This document shows, in pieces, positions 41,302 through 49,230 of a stretch of DNA of 64,000 nucleotides. Numbering within the stretch: position 1 is the stretch's first letter; each line of letters starts with the position of its first letter. Made by a program: the position numbers and the translations under genes. Below the pieces are notes generated by a model. It ran no database searches and was not told the DNA's origin. It was given only the letters and a program-made list of their open reading frames with translations. The stretch is from NCBI GenBank assembly GCA_050180485.1, contig JBFXED010000002.1, positions 124,001-188,000 on the forward strand, given 5' to 3'. The DNA comes from CADEGL01 sp050180485. GTDB taxonomy: Bacteria > Pseudomonadota > Alphaproteobacteria > CADEGL01.

Positions 41302-42549
41302 CTAGAACCGGTCGATCCGGTAGGGCGCAAGGTCGATCATCGGCGCCTGTCCCGTCACGACTTGGGCGATCACACGGCCCGTGGGCGCCGCGCCCAGCAG
41401 GCCCAGATGGCCATGGCCGAAAGCGAAGTAGGCATTGGCCAAATTCGGCGCACGTCCGATCACGGGCAGGCTGTCGGGCAAGCAGGGCCGATGCCCCATC
41501 CATTCGGAGTGCTTCTCCGTGCGCAGTCCGGGCATGATCGTCTTGCCGATGCCGAGAAAAATCTCGGCACGCGCGTAATTGGGCAGCGCGTCGAGCCCCG
41601 CCAGCTCGACCGTGCCCGCGATGCGCACGCCCGTCTCCATGGGCGTGATCGCGATCTTCTTGTCGAGGACCATCAGCATGTTGCGCGGTGCGGTGCCCGG
41701 GTCGGCGATGGTGACGTGATAGCCGCGCTGGCTTTCCAGCGGCACGTTGTGCCCAAGCAGCTTCGCCAGCGTTCGTGACCACATGCCGGAAGCGATCACC
41801 ACTGCGCGCGGCGTGATGTTCCCGCGATCGGTGCGCACGGCGGCGATTTTGCCGTCCGCCACGTCCAGCCCGTTCACCTCGGCGCGCAGGACTTGGCCGC
41901 CTTCGCGCGCGATGCGCTCCGCCAGCGCCTGGGACAACCGGTAGGGATTGCGGCAATGGCCGTTGCCGTGGGCCCGCAGCGCCACTTCGAAGATCGGTGC
42001 CAAATCCGGCTCCAGGTCGCGGATCTCGTCCTTGCCCAGCACGTCGTAGGATTCGCCGGATGCCGCGCGCAGTTCGTTCACCAGCCGGTCGCCCTCGTAG
42101 GATTCGCGCTTCATATAGAGGTAGAGCTGGCCCGGCACGCGGATCAGATCCTCGACCCCGGCCCAGCGCACGAGCGGCATCAGCGAATCGACACAATGCC
42201 GGTTGAGCGCCTGCAGCGCGCTCGCGTTGTGGCGCACGCGTCCGAGACGCGTCTCGGCCATGAAGCGCAACAGCCACGGCAGCGCACGCGGCAGGTAACT
42301 CTTGCGGATGTGCAAGGGGCCGTGGGGATCCCGCAGCCATTTGGGCACGTCCCACATCATGCCCGGCATGCCGATGGGCATGGTGGCCAGGTTCTGGATA
42401 CCGCCCGCGTTGCCGAACGAGGTCATCTCGCCCGGCCCGCGACGATCGACCAGAATCACGGGCACGCCCGCGCGCACCAGATAGGCCGCGCAACAGATGC
42501 CGACGATGCCGGCTCCCACGACGACGACGGGTGCTTCGGCCTCGGCCAT
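41302..42549 (-). CDS. D-amino acid dehydrogenase-like FAD oxidoreductase (DAO family)
   Basis: A 415-residue flavoprotein. It opens with VVVVGAGIVGICCAAYLVRA, followed by VDRRGPGEMTSFGNAGGIQ, characteristic of DadA-type D-amino acid dehydrogenases, and ends with YFAFGHGHLGLLGAAPTGR near the FAD. DadA enzymes oxidatively deaminate D-amino acids at the membrane and pass electrons to the respiratory chain. It lies between a GNAT gene (2-bp gap) and the hydrolase pair (5-bp gap) in a tight operon headed by an argH-like gene, so its substrate may be linked to that pathway. Confidence 0.9.
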   Translation of the reverse strand: MAEAEAPVVVVGAGIVGICCAAYLVRAGVPVILVDRRGPGEMTSFGNAGGIQNLATMPIGMPGMMWDVPKWLRDPHGPLHIRKSYLPRALPWLLRFMAETRLGRVRHNASALQALNRHCVDSLMPLVRWAGVEDLIRVPGQLYLYMKRESYEGDRLVNELRAASGESYDVLGKDEIRDLEPDLAPIFEVALRAHGNGHCRNPYRLSQALAERIAREGGQVLRAEVNGLDVADGKIAAVRTDRGNITPRAVVIASGMWSRTLAKLLGHNVPLESQRGYHVTIADPGTAPRNMLMVLDKKIAITPMETGVRIAGTVELAGLDALPNYARAEIFLGIGKTIMPGLRTEKHSEWMGHRPCLPDSLPVIGRAPNLANAYFAFGHGHLGLLGAAPTGRVIAQVVTGQAPMIDLAPYRIDRF

Positions 42550-42551
42550 GA

Positions 42552-43016
42552 TCAACGCGCCAGTTTCTTGTTGAGACAGACCATGGGCGTGAGGGTCCAG
42601 CCGCGCCCGGCATAGAAGTCGAGCGCCGGCCCGTTGCGCTGGTCCGCCAAAAGCTGGACGCGCGAAGCGCCCTGCGCGCGTGCCCAGGATTCCGCTTCGT
42701 CGAGCAGGGCGCGGCCGATGCCTCTTCCGCGCCAGGCGCGGTCGACCACGACATCCTCGATCAGGCCGGACGGGCCGCCCTCGGCGGTCGAGACGGTGAG
42801 CTGCACCGTGCACATGCCGACGATTCCGCTGTCGGTCTCGGCGGCCAGGATATGGGCGTTGGACGAAGCCAGGAGCGCGCGCAACCCCATCTCCTGCCGC
42901 GCGGGATCGACGGTGAAAGCGGTCTCGATGGCGAACAACTCGCCGATCAACGCCACGAGACGCGGAACGTCGCGCGGCTCCGCGCCGCGAAACCGTACCG
43001 GTTTTGAATCTTGCAT
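42552..43016 (-). CDS. GNAT family N-acetyltransferase
   Basis: A 154-residue acetyltransferase with the acetyl-CoA pyrophosphate loop VDRAWRGRGIGRALLDEAES (R/Q-x-x-G-x-G/A) and the preceding beta strand LIEDVVV. The N terminus RGAEPRDVPRLVALIGELFA fits motif C/D. The substrate cannot be told from sequence; position between argH-like and DadA-like genes suggests an amino acid or amine. Confidence 0.9.
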   Translation of the reverse strand: MQDSKPVRFRGAEPRDVPRLVALIGELFAIETAFTVDPARQEMGLRALLASSNAHILAAETDSGIVGMCTVQLTVSTAEGGPSGLIEDVVVDRAWRGRGIGRALLDEAESWARAQGASRVQLLADQRNGPALDFYAGRGWTLTPMVCLNKKLAR

Positions 43017-43079
43017 GGCGGCCCCCGAAGATCAGGCCGTCACTATGATCGGCCCGCCGGATGCCGCCAAGCCGCGGGA

Positions 43080-44582
43080 TCAGTCCTTGGCCAGCTCCGC
43101 CGCGCGGCGTTCGAGACCGCCGATGGCCTCGGTCACGCGCGATGCGGCGCCCTTGTGCCACTCCGCGTGGCCGGCCACGGCTTTTTCCACCGCGTCCGCG
43201 TGGGCGCGCACATGGGCGGGGTTCACGCTGCCCTCCGTCACCCGCGTCTCGACGAAACGCTTGGCGTCCAGGATGTCGCGCAGCTCGGCGTCGGTCAGCG
43301 AAACTCCGTCCGCACCCGTCGCCTTCGCGGCTTCGGTCAGCGATGCGCCTGTCGCCGTCGCGGGCGTGCGGCCCGCGTCTATCGAATCCTTCACGAAGCG
43401 GCCGACCACATGATGCGCCGCGCGGAACGATAGATCGAAGCGACGGACCAGCTCGTCGGCCAGATGGCTCGTGGTGCTCCAGAACGCGCCCGCGTTGGCC
43501 GCCATGCGTTCCTTGCGCACGCTCAAGGTCGAAACCGTTTCCTCCATCAGGCGCAGCGAACCCAGGGTCGAATCGCCGATCTGGATGAGGACGTAGTCGG
43601 CGAACTCGAAATCGAGGTCGGTCGACGAGACGCCACGCTGGCAGCCCATCATCGAGGCCAGCCAACCGGCCGCCTGGCCCGCCACGCCCTTCACCCGTTC
43701 GCAGGCATGGGGATTTTTCTTCTGCGGCATGATGCTGCTGGTGCCGGCCAGCCCATCGGCGATCTCGACATAGCCGAACTCCCACGACGACCACAGGTAG
43801 AAGTCGGTGGCCAAACGCCCAAGGTTGCTCATCAACAGCGCCAGCACCGCCACGCCCTCTTCCAGAACATCGCGCGCGAACAGGCCGCCGTCGGAGGAGT
43901 TGATGACGATCCCATCATGGCCCAAAAGGGCCGCCGTGCGCCGGCGGTCCAGCGGCCAGGAGGTGCCGGCATTGGCCGCGCCGCCCAGGACGCCCAGGTT
44001 GGTGCGTGCGTAGGCGCCGCGCAGCCGTTGCAAGTCGCGCTCGAAGATCGCGGCTTGGCGCATCAGATAATGGCCGAAGGTCCAGGGCTGGGCGTGCTGC
44101 AGATGGGTGTAGCCGGGCATGACCGTGCCGGCATGCTCGCGCGCGAGAGTGAGCAGCGCGCGTTCGAGCGCCAGCAGGTCGCCCACGGCTTCCAGCAGAA
44201 GATCGCGCAGGAACAGACGGTCGGCCGAGGCGTCCTGGTCGTTGCGGCTACGCCCGGTCTGGATGCGGCCGCCGATATCGGCGCCTACGCGGCTTTCCAG
44301 CACATGCTCGATCTGAACCAGATAGGAGCCCGAGCGCGGATCGAAGGGGAACGCAGCGGCGCCGCCGCGATGAATCTCGAGCAGGGCGCCCAGAAGCTTA
44401 GCACCGCGGTCGCGGCGCAGGACGCCGGTCTCGACCAGCATGACGACGTGCGCCAAATCGACCAGCGAGAAGCAACGAAAGCGCCGCGGCATGGCCGCGA
44501 GATTCGACGCCTCGTCATATTTGATGATGGCGTCGCTGCGGCGCCCCAAGCGCGCCTCTTCCAGGAACACGTCTTGCTTCAC
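43080..44582 (-). CDS. argH: argininosuccinate lyase family protein
   Basis: A 500-residue member of the fumarase/aspartase superfamily. Landmarks: GRIQTGRSRNDQDAS, MPGYTHLQHAQPWTFGHYLM, and the flexible catalytic loop GTSSIMPQKKNPHACERVKG. It is longer than the usual ArgH (about 460) and its N terminus (MKQDVFLEEARLGRRSDAII) is atypical, so it may be a specialised paralogue acting on a different argininosuccinate-like substrate, with the biosynthetic argH elsewhere. GTG 44582 is preceded by AAGGGAGG, a very strong ribosome site. It heads the GNAT/DadA-like/hydrolase operon and diverges from the DUF1499 gene. Confidence 0.82.
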   Translation of the reverse strand: MKQDVFLEEARLGRRSDAIIKYDEASNLAAMPRRFRCFSLVDLAHVVMLVETGVLRRDRGAKLLGALLEIHRGGAAAFPFDPRSGSYLVQIEHVLESRVGADIGGRIQTGRSRNDQDASADRLFLRDLLLEAVGDLLALERALLTLAREHAGTVMPGYTHLQHAQPWTFGHYLMRQAAIFERDLQRLRGAYARTNLGVLGGAANAGTSWPLDRRRTAALLGHDGIVINSSDGGLFARDVLEEGVAVLALLMSNLGRLATDFYLWSSWEFGYVEIADGLAGTSSIMPQKKNPHACERVKGVAGQAAGWLASMMGCQRGVSSTDLDFEFADYVLIQIGDSTLGSLRLMEETVSTLSVRKERMAANAGAFWSTTSHLADELVRRFDLSFRAAHHVVGRFVKDSIDAGRTPATATGASLTEAAKATGADGVSLTDAELRDILDAKRFVETRVTEGSVNPAHVRAHADAVEKAVAGHAEWHKGAASRVTEAIGGLERRAAELAKD

Positions 44583-44701
44583 GATGCCCTCCCTTGGCCA
44601 AGGCCGAACGGCCTAATCCGCGAGCCGAGCATAGCCGTCCAGCCCCGCGTTGGGGATTCGGCGGGCTTCCCCACGCGAAAAGCCCATGCGACCCTGCGCG
44701 C

Positions 44702-45112
44702 ATGGCCGATTTGACCGATCTCGCGACCACCCGGCCGACGGGACAACCCAATTGTCACCTGATCCTGCCGCGCGGCTGGGGCGTCGGCCCCGCGCACCGG
44801 GATAGCCCGATCTTCCCGGTCGGGGCGCCGGTTCTGGCGCGCGCCGTGGCGACGTGTCTGGCCAAGATGCCGCGCACCAAGATCCTCGCGCGCGCACCGG
44901 ACGGGTTGCAGTTCGAGGCCGTGGAACGCAGCCGCCTGTTCCGCTTCGTCGACGACATCAGCGTGCGCGCCGTCCCCCAAGGAGCGGCTCGCTCCGCCCT
45001 AGCCCTCTTCAGCCGCTCGCGGATCGGTTACTGGGACCTCGGCGTCAATCGCAAACGGGCCATGCGCCTGCTGGCCGCCTTGGAATCGGAAATGGCCGCC
45101 GCGCGCACCTGA
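44702..45112 (+). CDS. DUF1499 domain protein
   Basis: A 136-residue protein ending in the family signature RFVDDISVRAVPQG followed by SRSRIGYWDLGVNRKRAMRL. The N-terminal part (PNCHLILPRGWGVGPAHRDS) also fits. Proteins with this domain are widespread in proteobacteria and cyanobacteria and have no established biochemical role. ATG 44702 was chosen because the reading upstream overlaps the divergent promoter region and lacks conservation. Its stop TGA forms part of a candidate sigma-factor promoter for the next gene. Confidence 0.8.
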   Translation: MADLTDLATTRPTGQPNCHLILPRGWGVGPAHRDSPIFPVGAPVLARAVATCLAKMPRTKILARAPDGLQFEAVERSRLFRFVDDISVRAVPQGAARSALALFSRSRIGYWDLGVNRKRAMRLLAALESEMAAART

Positions 45113-45139
45113 TCCACCGTCCGCCCTGCTGCGTATCCT
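45110..45139 (+). promoter_or_regulatory. candidate ECF-sigma promoter upstream of rpoE (tentative)
   Basis: TGATCC at 45110-45115 followed after 18 bases by TATCCT. TGATC is the -35 element of RpoE/ChrR-type (singlet oxygen) regulons in Rhodobacter, where rpoE autoregulates, so an element here would make sense. The -10 match is poor, the TGA is also the stop of the DUF1499 gene, and TGATCC occurs by chance after other stops in this window, so the call is weak. Confidence 0.3.
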
Positions 45140-45297
45140 GTCGAGACCAGGAGCGCGGCGAAGCCACCATGTCATTGAATTTCCACCGGGAAGCCTTTCC
45201 CGGACCCGGACTTGGCGGACGCGCGCCCCTCGTCGCCTTCCCGCGGGAGGGCTATGCTTCCCGCGTCACGCCCGGTGCGCGCGCGCAGGTTTCGCCC

Positions 45298-45849
45298 ATG
45301 AACGAAGACGTGCTCTGCGACCTGGTCGAGGCCGTCGCGCAGCGGCGCGACAAGGCCGCCTTCGCGCGCCTGTTCCAACATTTCGCGCCGCGTCTGACCG
45401 CCTTCATGCAGCGGCGTGGCACCGATTTGGCCGCGGCACAGGATCTGGCCCAGGACGCGATGCTGACCGTCTGGCGCAAGGCGCCGCAGTTCGACCGTGG
45501 GCGCGCCACGGCCTCGGCGTGGATTTTCGCCATCGCGCGCAACCGCCGTATCGACGTGTTGCGGCGCGAGCGCCGTCCCGATCCCGAGATGCTGATCTTC
45601 ATGCAAGAGACGAACGCGCCCAGCGCCGAAGCGGAGATGGAGCGGAATGCGTTCCAGAGCCGCCTGCACGCAACCTTGGCCCAGATGCCCGCGAGCCAGC
45701 TCGACATCCTGAAAAAGGCCTATTTCGAAGACCTCTCCCATTCGGACATCGCCCAGCAGCTCGGCCTGCCGCTCGGAACCGTGAAGTCGCGGATCCGGCT
45801 GGCCTTGATCCGCCTGCGCGGCCTCCTGGACGACGAAGACACGCCATGA
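45298..45849 (+). CDS. rpoE: RpoE-type ECF RNA polymerase sigma factor
   Basis: A 183-residue ECF sigma factor of the ChrR-partnered (ECF11-like) group. Region 2: FARLFQHFAPRLTAFMQRRG, AQDLAQDAMLTVWRKA, ASAWIFAIARNRRIDVLRRE. Region 4: LDILKKAYFEDLSHSDIAQQ then LGLPLGTVKSRIRLALIRLR. ATG 45298 gives the length and N terminus seen in the Rhodobacter homologue; ATG 45169 would add 43 residues of Gly/Pro-rich sequence and is a possible alternative. Its stop overlaps the chrR start (ATGA). In related bacteria this sigma factor is released by singlet oxygen and organic peroxide stress. Confidence 0.92.
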   Translation: MNEDVLCDLVEAVAQRRDKAAFARLFQHFAPRLTAFMQRRGTDLAAAQDLAQDAMLTVWRKAPQFDRGRATASAWIFAIARNRRIDVLRRERRPDPEMLIFMQETNAPSAEAEMERNAFQSRLHATLAQMPASQLDILKKAYFEDLSHSDIAQQLGLPLGTVKSRIRLALIRLRGLLDDEDTP

Positions 45850-46490
45850 CCCATCACGTTCCCTCCTCTCTTCTGTTCGATTACGCGACCGGCGCCCTGG
45901 CGGAAGGGCCGGCGCTCGCCGTCTCCACCCATTTGTCCTATTGTGGCGAATGTCTAGCGGCGCTTGAGCGCTTGGAAGAGGTCGGCGCCGCCGTGCTGCA
46001 ATCGCTGGAGCCGGCCACGGTCGAGTCCGAACTTCTGTCCCGCACCCTCGCGCGACTCGATGAGCAAGGCACGGATGAGCGCCGGGCAGAACCGGAGGAT
46101 GCGGGGGAGGGAACACTGCCGCCCGTCCTACGCCCCCATCTTGGAACCACGCTGGCGCGCGCAAGCTGGCGCTTCGCCGCGCCGCATGTGCGCGAAGCGC
46201 GCCTGACGTTGGCCGACACATCGCACCGCGCGAGCCTTCTGCGCGTGCCTGCCGGACGCCCGGTGCCGCACCACACCCACCGCGGCGTCGAATATACGGT
46301 CGTCCTGTCCGGGGGCTTCACCGACCAGGGCGAAGCCTATCGCAGGGGCGATTTCTGCGCGACCGATCCGTCCGTCGAGCACCGGCCGGTGGCCATGGAC
46401 GACGCCGAATGCCTGTGTCTGATCGTGCTCGATGCGCCCGTTATGCCCACGGGACGCATCGGCCGCCTGATCGCGCCTTTCCTGCGATGA
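45846..46490 (+). CDS. chrR: ChrR-type zinc anti-sigma factor with cupin domain
   Basis: A 214-residue anti-sigma factor. The N-terminal zinc domain has His3/His4 and His29-x3-Cys33-x2-Cys36 (STHLSYCGECLAAL), matching the HxxxCxxC zinc site of Rhodobacter ChrR. The C-terminal cupin (about 100-214) keeps metal-type ligands in PVPHHTHRGVEYTVVLSGG and DPSVEHRP. ChrR holds RpoE inactive and its cupin domain is needed to respond to singlet oxygen. Both ends overlap neighbours by ATGA, so rpoE, chrR and tspO are translationally linked. Confidence 0.93.
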   Translation: MTHHVPSSLLFDYATGALAEGPALAVSTHLSYCGECLAALERLEEVGAAVLQSLEPATVESELLSRTLARLDEQGTDERRAEPEDAGEGTLPPVLRPHLGTTLARASWRFAAPHVREARLTLADTSHRASLLRVPAGRPVPHHTHRGVEYTVVLSGGFTDQGEAYRRGDFCATDPSVEHRPVAMDDAECLCLIVLDAPVMPTGRIGRLIAPFLR

Positions 46491-46972
46491 CGCCGCAGCC
46501 AAGCGCGCTCGCGCGCATCGCGGGCCTGGCGATTTCGCTGGCGGCCAGTCTTGGCATCTCCGCCATCGGCGCGCGCATCACCATGACTTCGGTCGGCGAT
46601 TGGTACCAGACTCTGGCGAAACCGCCACTCAACCCACCTGACTGGGTCTTCGCGCCGGTTTGGATCACGCTCTACATCATTATGGCTGTCGCCGCCTGGT
46701 GGGTCTGGAACAAGCACGGTACGGGCGCGCGACGCGCCATTGCACTCTATGCTGTCCAGCTCGCGCTCAATCTTGGCTGGACCGTGCTGTTCTTCGGTCT
46801 GCGCCAGCCGGACTGGGCGTTGGCGGAAATTGCGGTGCTGCTGGCCGCGATCTTGGGAACCATCGCCGCGTTCCGCATCCACAGCCATGTCGCGGCCTGG
46901 CTGCTCGCGCCATATGCGGCATGGGTCGCGTTCGCCACCTACCTCAATGCAGGTATTGTCGTGCTGAACTGA
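46487..46972 (+). CDS. tspO: TspO/MBR tryptophan-rich sensory protein
   Basis: A 161-residue membrane protein with five hydrophobic segments and the TspO pattern: DWYQTLAKPPLNPPDWVFAP, VWITLYIIMAVAAWWVW, AIALYAVQLALNLGWTVLFF, and the end ATYLNAGIVVLN. TspO binds porphyrins and related molecules; in Rhodobacter it modulates photosynthesis gene expression with oxygen. ATG 46487 overlaps the chrR stop by ATGA. That makes it the third gene of an rpoE-chrR operon, which suggests induction by singlet oxygen, a product of photosensitising porphyrins. Confidence 0.94.
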   Translation: MTPQPSALARIAGLAISLAASLGISAIGARITMTSVGDWYQTLAKPPLNPPDWVFAPVWITLYIIMAVAAWWVWNKHGTGARRAIALYAVQLALNLGWTVLFFGLRQPDWALAEIAVLLAAILGTIAAFRIHSHVAAWLLAPYAAWVAFATYLNAGIVVLN

Positions 46973-47007
46973 GTGCGCGGCTAAGGTACCAACCGCGGCA
47001 GCCCGCG

Positions 47008-48453
47008 CTAGCGGAAGAACACGAAGGTTGCGAGAAGGAAGACGGGAACGAGCACCGCGGCCGCCCACAGCATGTAGCCGAAGAAGCTCGGCATCCTGAC
47101 GCCGCCCGCGCGCGCGATGGCGTAGACCATGAAGTTGGGCGCGTTGCCGATATAGGAGTTGGCGCCCATGAAGACCGACCCCGCCGAGATGGCCGCGAGG
47201 GTGAGGGCGCCTTTGGTCATCAGGGTTTGCGCATCGCCACCCGCCAGCTCGAAGAAGACGAGATAGGTCGGCGCATTGTCGAGGAACGACGACAGCCCGC
47301 CCGTCAGCCAGAAATAGGCCGCTTCGTTGGGCGAGCCGTCGGGATGGGTCACCAGCGCCACCAACGGCGCGAAGGCGCCCGCGCTGCCGGCCTTCAGCAT
47401 GGCCAGCACGGGGATGATGGTGATGAAGATGCCGGCGAACAGCTTGGCCACTTCCTCCATCGGCCCCCAGGTGAAGCCGTTGCCCGCACGCTTAGCCTTG
47501 GGCGTCAGCGCCAGCGACGCGAACGTAACCACCACCATGACCGCATCGCGCAGCAAGTACTGCAGCGCGACGTCCGTGCCCAGGATATGAACCTCGCCGA
47601 GCTGGATCTTGGCACTAGCCAGGATCGCGGCGATCACGACGACCAGAAGAAGGAAGTTGATTCCGCCGCGGATGCGCAGCGGATTGTCCGGCGTGGGGTC
47701 GGGCCGCTTATGGCCATCCCGCCGGTAAATAATGCAGTCCAAGATGAAAAAGACGGCCAGTACCAGCCCGCCGACGAACAGCGTTTCCGGCAGCAGATGA
47801 GTGGTGGTCCAGAAGAAGTCGACGCCGCGCAGGAAACCCAGGAACAGTGGCGGATCGCCGAGCGGGGTCAGCGAGCCGCCGATGTTCGAGACCAGGAAGA
47901 TAAAGAACACCACGACGTGGACGTTGCGCTTGCGGTCGTCGTTCGCGCGCAAAAGCGGCCGGATCATCACCATGGAGGCGCCAGTGGTGCCGATCACGCT
48001 GGCCAGCACGGCGCCGATGGCCAAGATCGCCGTATTGGTGCCGGGCGAGCCGTGCAGGTTGCCCGACACCACGATGCCGCCCGCCACGGTGAAGAGCGCG
48101 GTGAGCAACAGAATGAAGGGGATGTATTCGAGCAGCGCCGTGTGAACCAGCGCCTCCACCGCCATCATGGGCCCGCCCGAAAGCGCCATGGGCGCGACGA
48201 TCGCGACGGCCCACAAGGCCGCCACCTTGCCGTGATGCTTTTCCCAAAAATGATGCGCGACCAGCGGAAACAACGCGATCGACAACAGGATGCCCGCGAA
48301 GGGCAACGCCCAAGCCAGCCCCAACGATGCGCCGTCGAGCGCGGCCGCGTGGGCGAATGACGGAAAACCCGCAATCATTCCCGCAAAAAATACCGGGCTT
48401 GTCGCCAGGGCGATGCGGCCGCGTCTCGGCATATACGGGAATATAATGGACAT
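47008..48453 (-). CDS. sodium:proton antiporter, ion transporter superfamily (NhaD/CitMHS-like)
   Basis: A 481-residue polytopic membrane protein with about a dozen segments. An N-terminal cleavable-looking signal (FFAGMIAGFPSFAHAAALDG) precedes the first membrane span, as in NhaD-type proteins. Core motifs are SNIGGSLTPLGDPPLFLGFL and, in the second half, FLDNAPTYLVFFEL and GANSYIGNAPNFMVYAIA, the inverted repeat pair typical of this superfamily. ATG 48453 was chosen over TTG 48480. It is convergent with tspO; the cargo (Na+/H+ or a dicarboxylate) is not determined. Confidence 0.85.
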   Translation of the reverse strand: MSIIFPYMPRRGRIALATSPVFFAGMIAGFPSFAHAAALDGASLGLAWALPFAGILLSIALFPLVAHHFWEKHHGKVAALWAVAIVAPMALSGGPMMAVEALVHTALLEYIPFILLLTALFTVAGGIVVSGNLHGSPGTNTAILAIGAVLASVIGTTGASMVMIRPLLRANDDRKRNVHVVVFFIFLVSNIGGSLTPLGDPPLFLGFLRGVDFFWTTTHLLPETLFVGGLVLAVFFILDCIIYRRDGHKRPDPTPDNPLRIRGGINFLLLVVVIAAILASAKIQLGEVHILGTDVALQYLLRDAVMVVVTFASLALTPKAKRAGNGFTWGPMEEVAKLFAGIFITIIPVLAMLKAGSAGAFAPLVALVTHPDGSPNEAAYFWLTGGLSSFLDNAPTYLVFFELAGGDAQTLMTKGALTLAAISAGSVFMGANSYIGNAPNFMVYAIARAGGVRMPSFFGYMLWAAAVLVPVFLLATFVFFR

Positions 48454-48509
48454 GACCTCGTCAGTCTGACGCACACTCAAGCGGGTGCAGCAGACTACAA
48501 GAGAAGCAC

Positions 48510-49208
48510 ATGGGGGGCACCATGGCGTTGGCGATGGTCATCTTCGGCGGGGTCGTATTACTGATCGGCCTCGTGATGCTCGCCCGTGGCTACGGCAAGG
48601 GCCGGAACGCCATCAAAGCCTTCGGGGCCGAGTTCGAGCTTTCCAATTCTGCGGTCGTGGTGATTCTTGTCGGTGCGGGCCTCATGGTGGCGCCGTTCTT
48701 CTTCGGCGCCCATCCGCTGCAGGTCAATACCGCGGCGCCCGCGCCCCAAGCCGCCGCGCCTGCCCCGACATCGACACCCGCTCCAGCGCCGGCGTCCGCT
48801 CCAGCGCCGGTCGCCGCAGCCGGAGCCATCCAACAACCTGCCGCGCCTGTCCCAACGGAAGTCGCGGAAACCGAGCCCAACAACGATTTCACTCGCGCCA
48901 TACCCATCGCGATGGGCGCCACCGTGCACGGCCAACTGTCGAAAAAGGACGTCGACTACTACAAGTTTCGAACCTCTTCGCACTACAAGCACGATGTTCG
49001 GATGCGCTTCGAAGCCGACCGCGGGGCGCAATTCACCCTGCGCATCTATGATGCCCAAAAAAATCAGGAGCTGGAACAGTTCCTGGCCTTCGAGATCGCT
49101 TATGACGCGAAGTTCATCGCCAAACCGGACACCGAGTACGTGATCGAACTCGAGAACCGGCCGGATTGGACCGCCACGAACTACACGTTCACGCTTAACG
49201 AGAACTAG
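48510..49208 (+). CDS. membrane-anchored protein with C-terminal PPC-like domain
   Basis: A 232-residue protein with two N-terminal membrane helices (about 5-25 and 47-68), an Ala/Pro linker (about 72-115, APAPQAAAPAPTSTPAPAPA), then a beta-sandwich of the pre-peptidase C-terminal type: EVAETEPNNDFTRAIPIAMG, VDYYKFRT, FTLRIYDAQKN, TNYTFTLNEN. PPC domains often occur at the end of secreted enzymes; here there is no enzyme, so it may act as an anchored binding module. A diverged copy of its last 20 bases follows its stop. Confidence 0.75.
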   Translation: MGGTMALAMVIFGGVVLLIGLVMLARGYGKGRNAIKAFGAEFELSNSAVVVILVGAGLMVAPFFFGAHPLQVNTAAPAPQAAAPAPTSTPAPAPASAPAPVAAAGAIQQPAAPVPTEVAETEPNNDFTRAIPIAMGATVHGQLSKKDVDYYKFRTSSHYKHDVRMRFEADRGAQFTLRIYDAQKNQELEQFLAFEIAYDAKFIAKPDTEYVIELENRPDWTATNYTFTLNEN

Positions 49209-49230
49209 GCACGCTCAACGAGAGCTAGGC
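49191..49230. repeat. 20-bp tandem duplication at convergent gene ends
   Basis: ACGCTTAACGAGAACTAGGC is followed directly by ACGCTCAACGAGAGCTAGGC (two mismatches). Each copy contains CTAG, a stop codon on both strands: the first ends the PPC-like gene, the second ends the convergent unknown gene. Confidence 0.85.

Noticed and set aside
40160..42754. A single long minus-strand frame suggesting a hydrolase-oxidoreductase fusion
   Set aside because: The upstream part of that frame is a shadow of the DadA-like gene read in another frame; the DadA-like gene has its own intact frame and stop at 41302.
41302..43794. An 830-codon frame extending the DadA-like protein upstream
   Set aside because: The extra N-terminal part overlaps the GNAT and argH-like genes in the wrong frame and has no domain; the true start is ATG 42549.
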